The notes beneath the pieces are model-generated. The model made no database searches and was not told where the DNA came from. It saw nothing but the letters and a program-made list of their open reading frames with translations. Shown here piece after piece: positions 25,802 through 33,721 of a DNA stretch of 64,000 nt. Source of the stretch: an uncultured Oscillospiraceae bacterium (GTDB lineage Bacteria > Bacillota > Clostridia > Oscillospirales > Acutalibacteraceae); NCBI GenBank assembly GCA_900546265.1, contig URCA01000011.1, positions 32,367 through 96,366 of the forward strand, read 5' to 3'. Position numbers and translations under genes: made by a program. Numbering within the stretch: position 1 is the stretch's first letter; each line of letters begins with the position of its first letter.

Positions 25802-26623
25802 CTATTTTCCATCCGCCAGCCGGCAGGCCCGCACCGCTTCCTCCCGGGTGTCCGCCGCAATGAGAAACCGCCCGTTGTGGCAAAAACGCAGCCCGGCGAT
25901 GCCGGTCATGTCCGCCAGCGCCTCCGGCGTCTGTCCCGCCCAGGCGGCGGGAAACGGCTGCTTGGCCGCCCCCGTTTCCTCGTCGGCCGGCACCACCTGG
26001 GCGCTGTAGCCGCCCCGCTGGGAGGGATAGACCACGAAGCGGGCCGGGGAGGGGATGAGCACGCTTTTCCAGGGGGCGAACCGGGACAGAATCACCACCC
26101 CGTCCTCCATATGGGTCAGCGCCTCTTCCACCAGTGCCCTGGCCCGCCCGATCCCCCGGATGCTCTCCAGCTTTTTCTGCAAGAGGAGCCGGGCCACCCT
26201 TTCCGCCTCCTCAAAACAGTCGTCAGGATCGGCTGGGGAATCCCAGGTGGGGTTGAACGCGCCGATCACCCCCGCCAGCGTGTTGCCGCAGCCGGTGTTG
26301 TCGTCCTCATCCAGCGGCTGGATAAAGGAGGCGTCGAACCGCGCCGCCTCCTCCGCCGGCAGAAGGCGGGCGCCAAACTCCCGCCACAGCAGCCCGAAGG
26401 CCGCGTAGGGCACGCCGTTTTCCCGCACCGGCGCGTCCTGCTGATGATGGTCGAAGGGGCCGAGCCCGATGTCGAACACCAGCCCATCGAACGCCTCCGG
26501 CACCTGGAATCCCCGATGAATCCGGATATCCGGCCGCAGCAGGCGCAGCAGCGCGGCGGAAAACACGTCGTCGGCATGGAATTTGCCGCCATGGGTCATG
26601 GCGGCGGCTGGTATATCCCTCAT
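25802..26623 (-). CDS. MYG1-family (UPF0160) metal-dependent hydrolase
   Basis: A 273-residue protein of the DHH-related MYG1 family. THGGKFHADDVFSAALL contains the metal-binding His and DD pair, and DIGLGPFDHHQQDAPVR the DHH-like motif. LDEDDNTG and IQPLDED add further acidic ligands. Eukaryotic MYG1 is a 3'-5' RNA exonuclease; the bacterial role is not defined. The ATG at 26623 follows AGGGG by 8-9 bp and is 13 bp downstream of the tocopherol-cyclase-like gene, so the two are cotranscribed. Confidence 0.85.
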   Translation of the reverse strand: MRDIPAAAMTHGGKFHADDVFSAALLRLLRPDIRIHRGFQVPEAFDGLVFDIGLGPFDHHQQDAPVRENGVPYAAFGLLWREFGARLLPAEEAARFDASFIQPLDEDDNTGCGNTLAGVIGAFNPTWDSPADPDDCFEEAERVARLLLQKKLESIRGIGRARALVEEALTHMEDGVVILSRFAPWKSVLIPSPARFVVYPSQRGGYSAQVVPADEETGAAKQPFPAAWAGQTPEALADMTGIAGLRFCHNGRFLIAADTREEAVRACRLADGK

Positions 26624-26636
26624 CGGTTTCGTCCCC

Positions 26637-27527
26637 TTATTCGTCGTAATCGACTGCTTCAAAGCTGGCGTCCTGTGCCCGCAGATCAAAGAGCAGCCGG
26701 TAATCTTCATATAGGCGGTAGCGGGCCGGGCAGGCCGCGCTTTCCCGGATCACCCGGGACATGTGCCCGCCGCTCGGCGCCTTGAGATCCTGCGCCTTAT
26801 CCGGATCCGCTTCCACCTTGAGGCAGTGCTTGCCCTGCTGGAGAATGAGCCCGTTGCCGCTGTATCGCCGGATTTTCACCCCGTGATAGGTGGCCAGCCG
26901 GATTTCCCGCCCCTGGTACCGCACCGCCGCGATGCAGCCCCGGAAGCTCCGTCCCAGGAAGGGCACGTCCGCGATGGATACCATCACCGAGCAGTCCTCC
27001 TCCGGCGCGCTGCACTGGGTCCAGAGATACGAGCGGGGGAAGGAGATGCCCCAGTCCATCTCCATGTAGCCGACGCCCCCGTCGAAGACGAGGGTTTCCC
27101 CCTGATAGTTCAGCCGCCCCTGCACCGTGTGGCGCATGCTGATCACCCGGTGGCGGCATTCCATCAGCGGCATGCTGCGGAACGGCCCCATGATGTCCGA
27201 TTCCAGCGGCGTCAGCTCCCCGTAATGCAGCTTGCCCCGCAGTGTCAGATCCGGCTCCCGAATGTCCAGGAACAGCCCCTCGGCGGTGAAGACCGATTGG
27301 CCGATACGCACCCCGAGCGGCGACCGCCTCGCCTCGAAGGCGGAGAAGGGATACGCGACGAAATGGGAGGCGGACTCCGTGATCACCTGAATGAACGCCG
27401 TTTTGCTCCCGTCCGCCGCCATGCTGATTCCCGGGATGACGGCCAGCGTCCGCCCGTTTGCCTGCTGCTTGAAATACCAACCCTCGAAATAGGAGCGCTC
27501 GCGATGCTGTCCGTGATAAAAGCTCAT
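26637..27527 (-). CDS. Tocopherol-cyclase-like family protein
   Basis: A 296-residue protein that begins with the family signature RSYFEGWYFKQQ and continues with AVIPGISMAADG, YMEMDWGISFPRSYLWTQC and a C-terminal lipocalin-like beta domain. The plant enzyme forms the chromanol ring of vitamin E; the bacterial members are of unknown function, and an anaerobe has no tocopherol pathway. No signal peptide is seen. A strong GGGGGGACGG precedes the ATG at 27527. It shares a transcript with the MYG1 gene. Confidence 0.8.
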   Translation of the reverse strand: MSFYHGQHRERSYFEGWYFKQQANGRTLAVIPGISMAADGSKTAFIQVITESASHFVAYPFSAFEARRSPLGVRIGQSVFTAEGLFLDIREPDLTLRGKLHYGELTPLESDIMGPFRSMPLMECRHRVISMRHTVQGRLNYQGETLVFDGGVGYMEMDWGISFPRSYLWTQCSAPEEDCSVMVSIADVPFLGRSFRGCIAAVRYQGREIRLATYHGVKIRRYSGNGLILQQGKHCLKVEADPDKAQDLKAPSGGHMSRVIRESAACPARYRLYEDYRLLFDLRAQDASFEAVDYDE

Positions 27528-27677
27528 AATCCGTCCCCCCGTCTTTTCTGGTAGTGTGCGGCGTCCGCCCGCCCATTATGCGGCCGCCGCGTAGAAATCC
27601 CCTATAGTATGGGTAAGAATACCAGATTTCCCCTCCCGCCGCAACCCCCTTGTCCGCTTCTTAATAAAAACACAAGA

Positions 27678-27714
27678 AACCCCTCGGCGGGAACCGCGGT
27701 TCCGCCGAGGGGTT
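27678..27714 (-). terminator. Terminator of the MFS transporter gene
   Basis: AACCCCTCGGCGG...AACC pairs with GGTTCCGCCGAGGGGTT with one bulged G; on the minus strand a T-rich TCTTGTGTTTTTATT follows. Confidence 0.85.
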
Positions 27715-27716
27715 CT

Positions 27717-28952
27717 CTACAGTCCTAAAAACCGCCGCCACAGCGGCCGCACCGCCAGGCACAGCCCCATCCCGGCGGCGCACAGCCCGAACAGCAGCCA
27801 GTTGACCGCGTTCCAGCCCCACTGCCCGGCCGCCAGTCCCAGCCCCCAGCCGGACAGCGCGCTGCCCAGATAGGTGAACGCGTTGGTCAGTCCCGCCACC
27901 GTGGACGAACGTCCTGCCTTGGCGAACTGCAGCGGCACCAGGCTGATGAGCACCGTGTTGATTCCGGAAACGCACAGGCTGACCGCCGAGAACAGCAGCA
28001 CGGTCAGCAGCGGGTGGAGCCTCCCGACCGCCACCAGCAGCAGCATGCCCGTGCCCGCCGCGCCGAACAGCAGGAAAGAGGTGCGCACGTCGTCGCTTCC
28101 CGGACGCTTGCTCAGCTTTTGGATCAACCACAGTCCCGCCAGATTCACCAGCGGAAGGATGGCTGTCAGAAAGATCGACAGCGCCGCATCGATTTGGAAC
28201 GTATCGGTCATCTCCTGCGGCACCCAGGTCATGATGCCGTCCTTGAGCAGTCCCATGAACAGGATGATAGCCAGCAGCAGAGGCAGACCGGAGACCAAAT
28301 ACAACGCCCGGAAGCTTTCGGTTGCTTTGACGGTGTTTTTCGTTTCCACCTTTTCCGGCGTTTGGTAACAGCCCCGTGTGGTCGCCCCCACGGCGATCCA
28401 TCCCAGCCCCGTCAGCAGCGTCAGCGCCGCCGGCACCAGAAAAGATACCCGCCAGGGGAAGTGAGTTACCAGCAGGGGAATGAGCAGATAGGTACCCGTG
28501 GTTCCCAGCGACGTGGCGTAATGGAAAGACAGTATCGCTTTGCGCAGCCGTTCCGGCGGCATGCACAGCGTCATCAGCCGGATCATCGGCGCCCAAATCA
28601 GCGCGCAGAACAGCCCGTTGAGGCACCACGCCGCCTGCATCAGCCCCACGCTGCCGGCCAGCCCCATCAGCAGGTTGCTTCCCGCCGACCCCAGCATGCC
28701 CGCCGCGATAAGCGCCTTGGGGTTCAGCCGGTCGCCCAGCCACCCGCTGAACAGCTGTCCAAGCCCGTAGGAGACGAACAAGGTGGAGGCGATAAGCCCC
28801 AGCTGATCGGTCCGAAGCCCCTCCGCTTGCCCGATGACCACCATGGCCGCCGCGTAATTGTACCGGCCGAAATAATTGATAAAATACACGGTCCATCCCA
28901 TGAGAAACAGCCGCATATAAGCGGGCGTTTCCCGCAGCGCGCGCAGCCGCAT
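27717..28952 (-). CDS. MFS transporter, organophosphate/sugar-phosphate antiporter-like
   Basis: A 411-residue 12-helix transporter. The start at 28952 follows GGGAGGGG. The N-terminal YFINYFGRYNYAAAM, the loop-2 motif SGWLGDRLNPKALIAAG and the ATSLGTTGTYLLIP segment are typical of the GlpT/UhpT group of the major facilitator superfamily. The substrate cannot be told. It is divergent from a DeoR-type regulator with a shared operator region, and DeoR proteins usually sense phosphorylated sugars, which fits a phosphate-ester substrate. Confidence 0.8.
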   Translation of the reverse strand: MRLRALRETPAYMRLFLMGWTVYFINYFGRYNYAAAMVVIGQAEGLRTDQLGLIASTLFVSYGLGQLFSGWLGDRLNPKALIAAGMLGSAGSNLLMGLAGSVGLMQAAWCLNGLFCALIWAPMIRLMTLCMPPERLRKAILSFHYATSLGTTGTYLLIPLLVTHFPWRVSFLVPAALTLLTGLGWIAVGATTRGCYQTPEKVETKNTVKATESFRALYLVSGLPLLLAIILFMGLLKDGIMTWVPQEMTDTFQIDAALSIFLTAILPLVNLAGLWLIQKLSKRPGSDDVRTSFLLFGAAGTGMLLLVAVGRLHPLLTVLLFSAVSLCVSGINTVLISLVPLQFAKAGRSSTVAGLTNAFTYLGSALSGWGLGLAAGQWGWNAVNWLLFGLCAAGMGLCLAVRPLWRRFLGL

Positions 28953-28980
28953 ATCCGCCGTCCCCTCCCTTGCGGCTTTC

Positions 28981-29085
28981 AGTATAGACAGCGCCGCGCC
29001 GGAAAACAAGAGGTGAACAATTTATTGAAATTCGTTCAAATATTTGCTATACTAAATGTGAATTGTTCAAATATTTTGAACGAAT
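28981..29085. promoter_or_regulatory. Divergent promoters and DeoR-type operator
   Basis: Rightward: TTGAAA (29025-29030), 17 bp, TATACT (29048-29053). Leftward: TTGTTT (29004-29009), 17 bp, TATACT (28981-28986). A perfect palindrome GTTCAAATATTTTGAAC lies at 29065-29081, and its arms recur inverted at 29030-29046, overlapping the rightward spacer. The likely binder is the DeoR protein, acting on itself and on the transporter. Confidence 0.7.
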
Positions 29086-29097
29086 GGAGGCGTCCCC

Positions 29098-29859
29098 ATG
29101 CCGAACGATCGCCGGCAGCAAATCCTCGACTGGCTCACCCGCTATAAAAGCGCTTCCCTCGACGAGCTGGGCGCCGCCCTGCACTACAGCCGATCCACCA
29201 TCCGCCGCGACGTGCTGGAGCTGGAGGAGATGGGCCTTGTGCAGCGCGGCCGCGGCCGGGTGGAACTGCTCGTCACCTCCAGCAAGGAGCGGCACCACCT
29301 GCTGCGCGCCGGCGAGAGGGTGGAGGAAAAGCGGCGCATCGCCGCCCTGGCCGCCGACTTCGTCTCCGACGGCATGGCCCTGTTCCTCGACGCGAGCACC
29401 ACCGTGCGGCAGGTTTGCCCCCTCCTCCGCCCCTTCCAGCACCTGACCGTGGTGACCAACGGCCTGGAAACCGCCCAGGCCGTCACCCGCATGCCCCATA
29501 TCGGCTTGTTCTTCACCGGCGGCTATTGGCGGGATGACACCGGCTCCTTCGTTGGGGAACCGGCGGTCGATTTTGTGCGCCGGCTGCGGCTGGATCTCTG
29601 CCTGCTCTCCTGCTGCGGCATGGACGGGGACGGCCTGTATGAGGCCAGCCTCCAGCAGGCCTACGTCAAGCAGGCTATGATCCGCAACGCCGGCTCTACC
29701 CTGGCTTTATGCGACGCCTCGAAATTCGGCCGTCCCTTCAAATACCGGCTGGCCGGCTTTGGGGAGGTGTCCTACGTGCTCACCGACGCCGCTCCGCCGC
29801 CCGCCCTGGAGGCCGCCGCTCACCGGGATGACTGCGAATTCCTGATCGCCGGGATTTAG
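29098..29859 (+). CDS. DeoR-family transcriptional regulator
   Basis: A 253-residue repressor. The N-terminal helix-turn-helix reads RRQQILDWLTRYKSASLDEL ending in STIRRDVLELEEMGLV, the DeoR signature. The effector domain from residue 75 is of the DeoR sugar-phosphate sensor type (DGMALFLDASTTVRQV, VVTNGLETAQAV, GLYEASLQQAYVKQAMI, LCDASKFGR). It is expected to repress itself and the divergent transporter through the palindromes upstream. Confidence 0.9.
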   Translation: MPNDRRQQILDWLTRYKSASLDELGAALHYSRSTIRRDVLELEEMGLVQRGRGRVELLVTSSKERHHLLRAGERVEEKRRIAALAADFVSDGMALFLDASTTVRQVCPLLRPFQHLTVVTNGLETAQAVTRMPHIGLFFTGGYWRDDTGSFVGEPAVDFVRRLRLDLCLLSCCGMDGDGLYEASLQQAYVKQAMIRNAGSTLALCDASKFGRPFKYRLAGFGEVSYVLTDAAPPPALEAAAHRDDCEFLIAGI

Positions 29860-29890
29860 TCTATCCATACAAGTTTGCGCATAAAAATTA

Positions 29891-29924
29891 GACGGCGGCA
29901 GATTTTCTGCCGCCGCCTTTTCGT
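29891..29924. terminator. Bidirectional terminator between the DeoR and esterase genes
   Basis: Stem GGCGGCAG/CTGCCGCC with a 5-nt loop; TTTTCG follows on the plus strand and TCTAATTTTTATG on the minus strand. Confidence 0.8.
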
Positions 29925-29974
29925 CTGGCGTTTTGCCCGGTGCCATGGTATACTGGACGTTGAAAGCCCGCCTC

Positions 29975-30769
29975 TTATAAATCCCAAAGCCATCGGGCGG
30001 CCCAGTCCGGCCAGCCTGCGCAGGCCTCCTGCACCACGCCGGTCTCCGCCGTGGCCAAGGATAACCCGTGGGGCCCGCTGGGCAGGATGTGCAGCTCGGT
30101 CGGCACCCCGTTTTGACGCAGCGCCGTCGCCAGCAGCAGGGAATTCTCCACCGGCACACACGCGTCGTCCCAGGTGTGCCAGAGGAAGGTGGGCGGCGTG
30201 TCTGCCGAAACCTGGTTTTCCAAGGATGTCAGCGCGCGATCTTCCTCATACCGGTCTCCCAGCAGATTGATGAAGGAGCCCCGGTGAGCGAACTCGCCGG
30301 AGGTGATGACCGGATAGCCGAGAATCATCCCGTTCGGCTTCGCGTCTCCCGGCGTCAGACCCAGCGGCCCGTTGACGAACTCCCGGTTCCAGAACACGCC
30401 CAGGCTGGCCGCCAGATGTCCCCCCGCCGAAAAGCCGCAGACCGCGATTTTGTCGGCGTTCACATGCCATTCGTCGGCGCGGGCCCGTACCATGGCCACC
30501 GCCGTCGCCAACTGAAGCAGCGCCGCGGGGAACCGCACCGGCTCCACCGAATAGCGCAGGATAAAGCACTGGAATCCCTTTTCCAGAAATTTCAGCGCCA
30601 CCGGCTCCGCCTCCCGGTCGGAAGTCATGCCGTACCCTCCGCCCGGACAAATGACCACCGCAGGCCGTCGGTGCGCCTCCATTTCGGGCGACTCATCCCG
30701 GATGTAAGTATAGAGCTTGGCGGTCGTCCCGGCGGCGCCCGCCCGGATGTCTAGGACTTGATGCTGCAT
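29975..30769 (-). CDS. Alpha/beta-hydrolase esterase (carbohydrate-esterase-like)
   Basis: A 264-residue cytosolic hydrolase. It shows the oxyanion segment VVICPGGGYGM, nucleophile elbow CGFSAGGHLAASLG, the acid in HTWDDACVPVENS and the catalytic His in SGPHGLSLA. This pattern is that of acetyl-xylan-esterase-like BD-FAE enzymes that deacylate sugars or oligosaccharides. No signal peptide is seen, so it would act on imported material. GGGAGGG precedes the ATG. It is monocistronic. Confidence 0.85.
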   Translation of the reverse strand: MQHQVLDIRAGAAGTTAKLYTYIRDESPEMEAHRRPAVVICPGGGYGMTSDREAEPVALKFLEKGFQCFILRYSVEPVRFPAALLQLATAVAMVRARADEWHVNADKIAVCGFSAGGHLAASLGVFWNREFVNGPLGLTPGDAKPNGMILGYPVITSGEFAHRGSFINLLGDRYEEDRALTSLENQVSADTPPTFLWHTWDDACVPVENSLLLATALRQNGVPTELHILPSGPHGLSLATAETGVVQEACAGWPDWAARWLWDL

Positions 30770-30933
30770 CGATATCCCTCCCAGTTGTTATTGTACAGCA
30801 GCCAGTTTACCATGCCGCCGGGGAAAGTGCAATCCCCCTGTCCCTATAAATATGTAGCTTGCAGGAAGGCCGCGGTTCCGCCCGGCATTCTGCCTGTGTC
30901 TCCAGCCCCTCGAAAGGAATGTGATGGATCGCC

Positions 30934-32490
30934 ATGCCTCGTTTTGCCACCCGCGCCGCCGGCCCCCGTTCGGCTGCCGCCGCTCTCCTCGCCCTCGCCC
31001 TCACCGCCTCTGTCAGCGCGGCGGTTATTACCTCCGTGGTCTCCCAAAAGGCCTCCAGCCTGGCTCCCGGCGTCACCTATCAGTATCAGGACGTCAAGAC
31101 CGGCCAGGGGCCCCAGAAGGTCCATACCATCTCCTTTCCCCTGGGCGGGCCGGTCGATATGCGCCTCGGGCTGTCCAACGGCAAGATCCGCGGCAATCAA
31201 AACGTGCTGGATATGGCCAAGCAAGCCGATGCCAATGGCGACGTTCTGGCCGCCATCAACGGCAGCTTTTTCAAGCTGGGTGCCTCTTACGGCGGCATTC
31301 CCTTCAGCTTCCTCATGCAGGATGGGGAACTGTACGTCAGCCCGCCCGTCCCCGGCAGCCCCCTGAACGGCAGCGAACAGGTCGTCATGGCGATCAATAA
31401 GGACAATACCTGCTTTGTGGCCCCCACCCCCACCTTCCAGGCCACCTGCACCATCGGGGAACAGGCTACGGTTATTCAGCATATCAACCGCCTGCGGGCC
31501 CCCGCCGCCGCGAACAGCAGCCCCGACGATTTCGTCCTCTACACGGATTTGTATGATACCTCCACCCATACCGACGGCGGCCTGGAGGTCAGCCTGGAGG
31601 TGAAGGACGACACCATCCGCCCCGGCGGCGCCATGACCGGCAAGGTCACGGCGGTGACCACGGCCGGCAATGCCCCCCTGAAGGCCGGCACCGTGGTGCT
31701 CTCCGCCACCGACAAGGCCAAGGCCCCCTTGGCGGGGCTGAAGGTGGGGGACACCGTCTCCCTCGACTTCGCCTTTCAGGACGAGCGCTGGGCCAACGTG
31801 GCCTTTTCCTTCGGCGGAAGCGCCATCCTGGCCCAGGACGGCCAGCTGGCCGCCCTGCCGGACGACAGCCTGTACCGCAATCGCAACCCCCGCACCGCCA
31901 TGGGCTTCCGGGCCGATAACAGCATCGTCTGGATGACGGTGGACGGCCGGCAGAACGATGTCAGCGAAGGGGTCAACGGCAAGAATCTCGGGCAGCTGAT
32001 GCTGGACGCCGGCTGTGTGGCCGCCATCAATCTGGACGGCGGCGCCTCCTCCACCATGGTGGTGAAGCTGCCGGAGGACGGCCTCAAGGTGCGCAACGTC
32101 CCCTCCGCCGGCTCCCTGCGCAAAGTGGCCAACGGCCTTCTCCTGGTACGCAACAGCCGCTATGTCCCCACCACCACGACGACTACCACCACAACCACCG
32201 CCGCGACCACCACAACCACGACCACCACCGCAACAACCACGACGACTACGACGACGACCACGACGACGACCACCACGACGACGACCACGACCACCACCAC
32301 GACGCAGCCGCCCACGACCACGACCCTGCCGCCCACGACCACCACCGCCCTGCCCAGCTGGCAGGATACCGGGGGCGGCCCGGTGTCCACCCGCTGGTGG
32401 ATAGGCCCGCTTATCACGGTGGCCGCCCTGGCCGCGGCCGGAGGTGCCGGTCTGGTGCTTTGGAAGAAGGGCGTGTTCCAGCGCCGCTGA
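30934..32490 (+). CDS. Phosphodiester glycosidase (NAGPA-like) with poly-Thr stalk and C-terminal anchor
   Basis: A 518-residue exported protein. A signal sequence lies within residues 1-30. The DUF2233/NAGPA domain spans about 60-410: MRLGLSNGKI, LAAINGSFFKLGASYGG, NPRTAMGFRADNSIVWMTVDG and GCVAAINLDGGASSTMVV. Family enzymes remove the covering N-acetylglucosamine from a phosphodiester. A run of about 45 nearly pure Thr codons follows, then a Pro/Thr segment and a C-terminal membrane helix (WIGPLITVAALAAAGGAGLV) with a basic end, so the enzyme is held on a stalk. A TGA closes the frame upstream of ATG 30934, fixing the start. A bidirectional terminator follows. Confidence 0.85.
   Translation: MPRFATRAAGPRSAAAALLALALTASVSAAVITSVVSQKASSLAPGVTYQYQDVKTGQGPQKVHTISFPLGGPVDMRLGLSNGKIRGNQNVLDMAKQADANGDVLAAINGSFFKLGASYGGIPFSFLMQDGELYVSPPVPGSPLNGSEQVVMAINKDNTCFVAPTPTFQATCTIGEQATVIQHINRLRAPAAANSSPDDFVLYTDLYDTSTHTDGGLEVSLEVKDDTIRPGGAMTGKVTAVTTAGNAPLKAGTVVLSATDKAKAPLAGLKVGDTVSLDFAFQDERWANVAFSFGGSAILAQDGQLAALPDDSLYRNRNPRTAMGFRADNSIVWMTVDGRQNDVSEGVNGKNLGQLMLDAGCVAAINLDGGASSTMVVKLPEDGLKVRNVPSAGSLRKVANGLLLVRNSRYVPTTTTTTTTTTAATTTTTTTTATTTTTTTTTTTTTTTTTTTTTTTTQPPTTTTLPPTTTTALPSWQDTGGGPVSTRWWIGPLITVAALAAAGGAGLVLWKKGVFQRR
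32170..32304 (+). repeat. ACC/ACG triplet repeat encoding the poly-Thr stalk
   Basis: About 45 codons of ACC, ACG, ACT and ACA with three Ala interruptions. It is a tandem triplet array likely to change length by slippage without breaking the frame. Confidence 0.9.
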
Positions 32491-32503
32491 CGGCCTTAAA
32501 GAG

Positions 32504-32540
32504 AAACCCCCGGTTCCTGCAGTTCAGGTACCGGGGGTTT
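32504..32540. terminator. Bidirectional terminator between convergent genes
   Basis: AAACCCCCGGTTCCTG pairs with CAGGTACCGGGGGTTT with one mismatch around a 5-nt loop. It serves the glycosidase gene and the leftward secreted-protein gene. Confidence 0.85.
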
Positions 32541-32542
32541 GT

Positions 32543-32944
32543 TCAATTTACCGCCGCGTACACGGTTCTTTCTCCTAATGCGCGGTGCTGATCGTCGATG
32601 GTCGTCGCCGTCAGCATGATGCGGTACGTCCGGCTGTCTATGGGATAGAGCGACCGGATGGTCGCCGTATGCCGTCCGTCGTGGAGTTCCCATTGGGCTC
32701 GGGTGTGGACGTTGTGCCAGCCGTGCTCCTCCCTATAAACCTGTAACGTCAGAGTGAGCTCGGCGGTGAAGCCCGGCCTCGCCGTGCACGAGCCGGTCAC
32801 TGTCAGCGTACCGCCGCTCGTCGTCTGGTCGATTTTTAGGTCGGTCGGCGCATAGACTGCGCGCGCGGCATCTACAGGCAGCGCCCGGATAGGGCAGAAG
32901 CAGAGAAAAAGCAGGGAGCATACTATACAAAGGAATTTCTTCAT
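32543..32944 (-). CDS. Small secreted protein of unknown function
   Basis: A 133-residue protein with a clear signal peptide (MKKFLCIVCSLLFLCFCPI) and a beta-rich mature part of about 105 residues (LTVTGSCTARPGFTAELTLT, TYRIMLTATTIDDQ). It reads like a single Ig-like or C2-like secreted domain. I recognise no family. It is monocistronic, with its own promoter at 32973-33006. Confidence 0.75.
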   Translation of the reverse strand: MKKFLCIVCSLLFLCFCPIRALPVDAARAVYAPTDLKIDQTTSGGTLTVTGSCTARPGFTAELTLTLQVYREEHGWHNVHTRAQWELHDGRHTATIRSLYPIDSRTYRIMLTATTIDDQHRALGERTVYAAVN

Positions 32945-32972
32945 ACAGGTTCACCTCTTTTATTATCATCCA

Positions 32973-33006
32973 ACTATACCATACCATAATTTCCAGTAAA
33001 TGTAAA
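32973..33006 (-). promoter_or_regulatory. Promoter of the small secreted protein gene
   Basis: Two overlapping solutions on the minus strand: TTTACA (33001-33006), 17 bp, TATGGT; or TTTACT (32995-33000), 16 bp, TATAGT (32973-32978). Confidence 0.55.
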
Positions 33007-33198
33007 GCCAATGGATACCGAAATCCACCGCCACCCCATGGCTGCGTCGGTTTTTTCTTATCTCAAGCTAATAATACCATACATGTTTATGAGGATCAAC
33101 CTCTATATAGGGATTTTTCTACAAATAGAGCATTCCTCAGGACGCGTATAACTGGTATGCTATCCGTAGAAAATACCCCAAGATAGGTGGTGATGCCG

Positions 33199-33528
33199 AT
33201 GAACCGCAAACGCCTGGGAAAGAAACTGCGATCCTATAGAGCGTCCTGTGGCTGGAGCCTGAAAGAGTGTGCGGAAAGAATCGGTATCAGCACGAGGGAT
33301 CTGGCGGATATCGAGCGCGGCGATAAAGTCCCCAAGCTCGAGACCTTCGTGCAAATTCTCAACACATTGTCCGCCTCCGCCGATGATGTCCTGCAGGACA
33401 GTCTGCTTGTCGGCTACGAATCCAAAAGCAACGACGTTCTCAGGAGGCTGGACGCTCTCGACGCGCCGCGCAGAAAGCAGGCGCTGGATATTTTCGATAG
33501 CGTCATCTCTTCCCTGAAAGATAATTGA
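33199..33528 (+). CDS. XRE-family helix-turn-helix regulator
   Basis: A 109-residue protein: a Cro/CI-type DNA-binding domain at residues 3-60 (RLGKKLRSYRASCGWSLKEC, RIGISTRDLADIERGDKVPKLETFVQILNTL), then a short helical tail. ATG 33199 lies 8 bp after AGGTGG; a GTG at 33187 overlaps that site. It is monocistronic, with a terminator after it. Targets are not evident, and it belongs to no prophage cluster here. Confidence 0.85.
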   Translation: MNRKRLGKKLRSYRASCGWSLKECAERIGISTRDLADIERGDKVPKLETFVQILNTLSASADDVLQDSLLVGYESKSNDVLRRLDALDAPRRKQALDIFDSVISSLKDN

Positions 33529-33563
33529 AACCCTTCGCTCGCCGGCTGTGCCGGCCAGCCAGT

Positions 33564-33600
33564 AAGCCCGCCGCAGCTTCCGCTGCGGCGGGCTTTTATT
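33564..33600 (+). terminator. Rho-independent terminator of the XRE regulator gene
   Basis: A 14-bp perfect stem AAGCCCGCCGCAGC/GCTGCGGCGGGCTT with a 4-nt loop and TTATT tail. Confidence 0.9.
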
Positions 33601-33721
33601 CTCCAGGAAATGGCGCGGGACGTCTTGAATAGTGGTAAGTTTCCATAAAATTTGCAAAGACCCGCCCCATTGCGCCTGCTATGATAAGAGTAGAAGAATC
33701 CTATGAAAGGATGGACGCTCC

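Noticed and set aside
32160..32417. Poly-Val frame on the minus strand
   Set aside because: It is simply the complement of the Thr codon array in the phosphodiester glycosidase gene.
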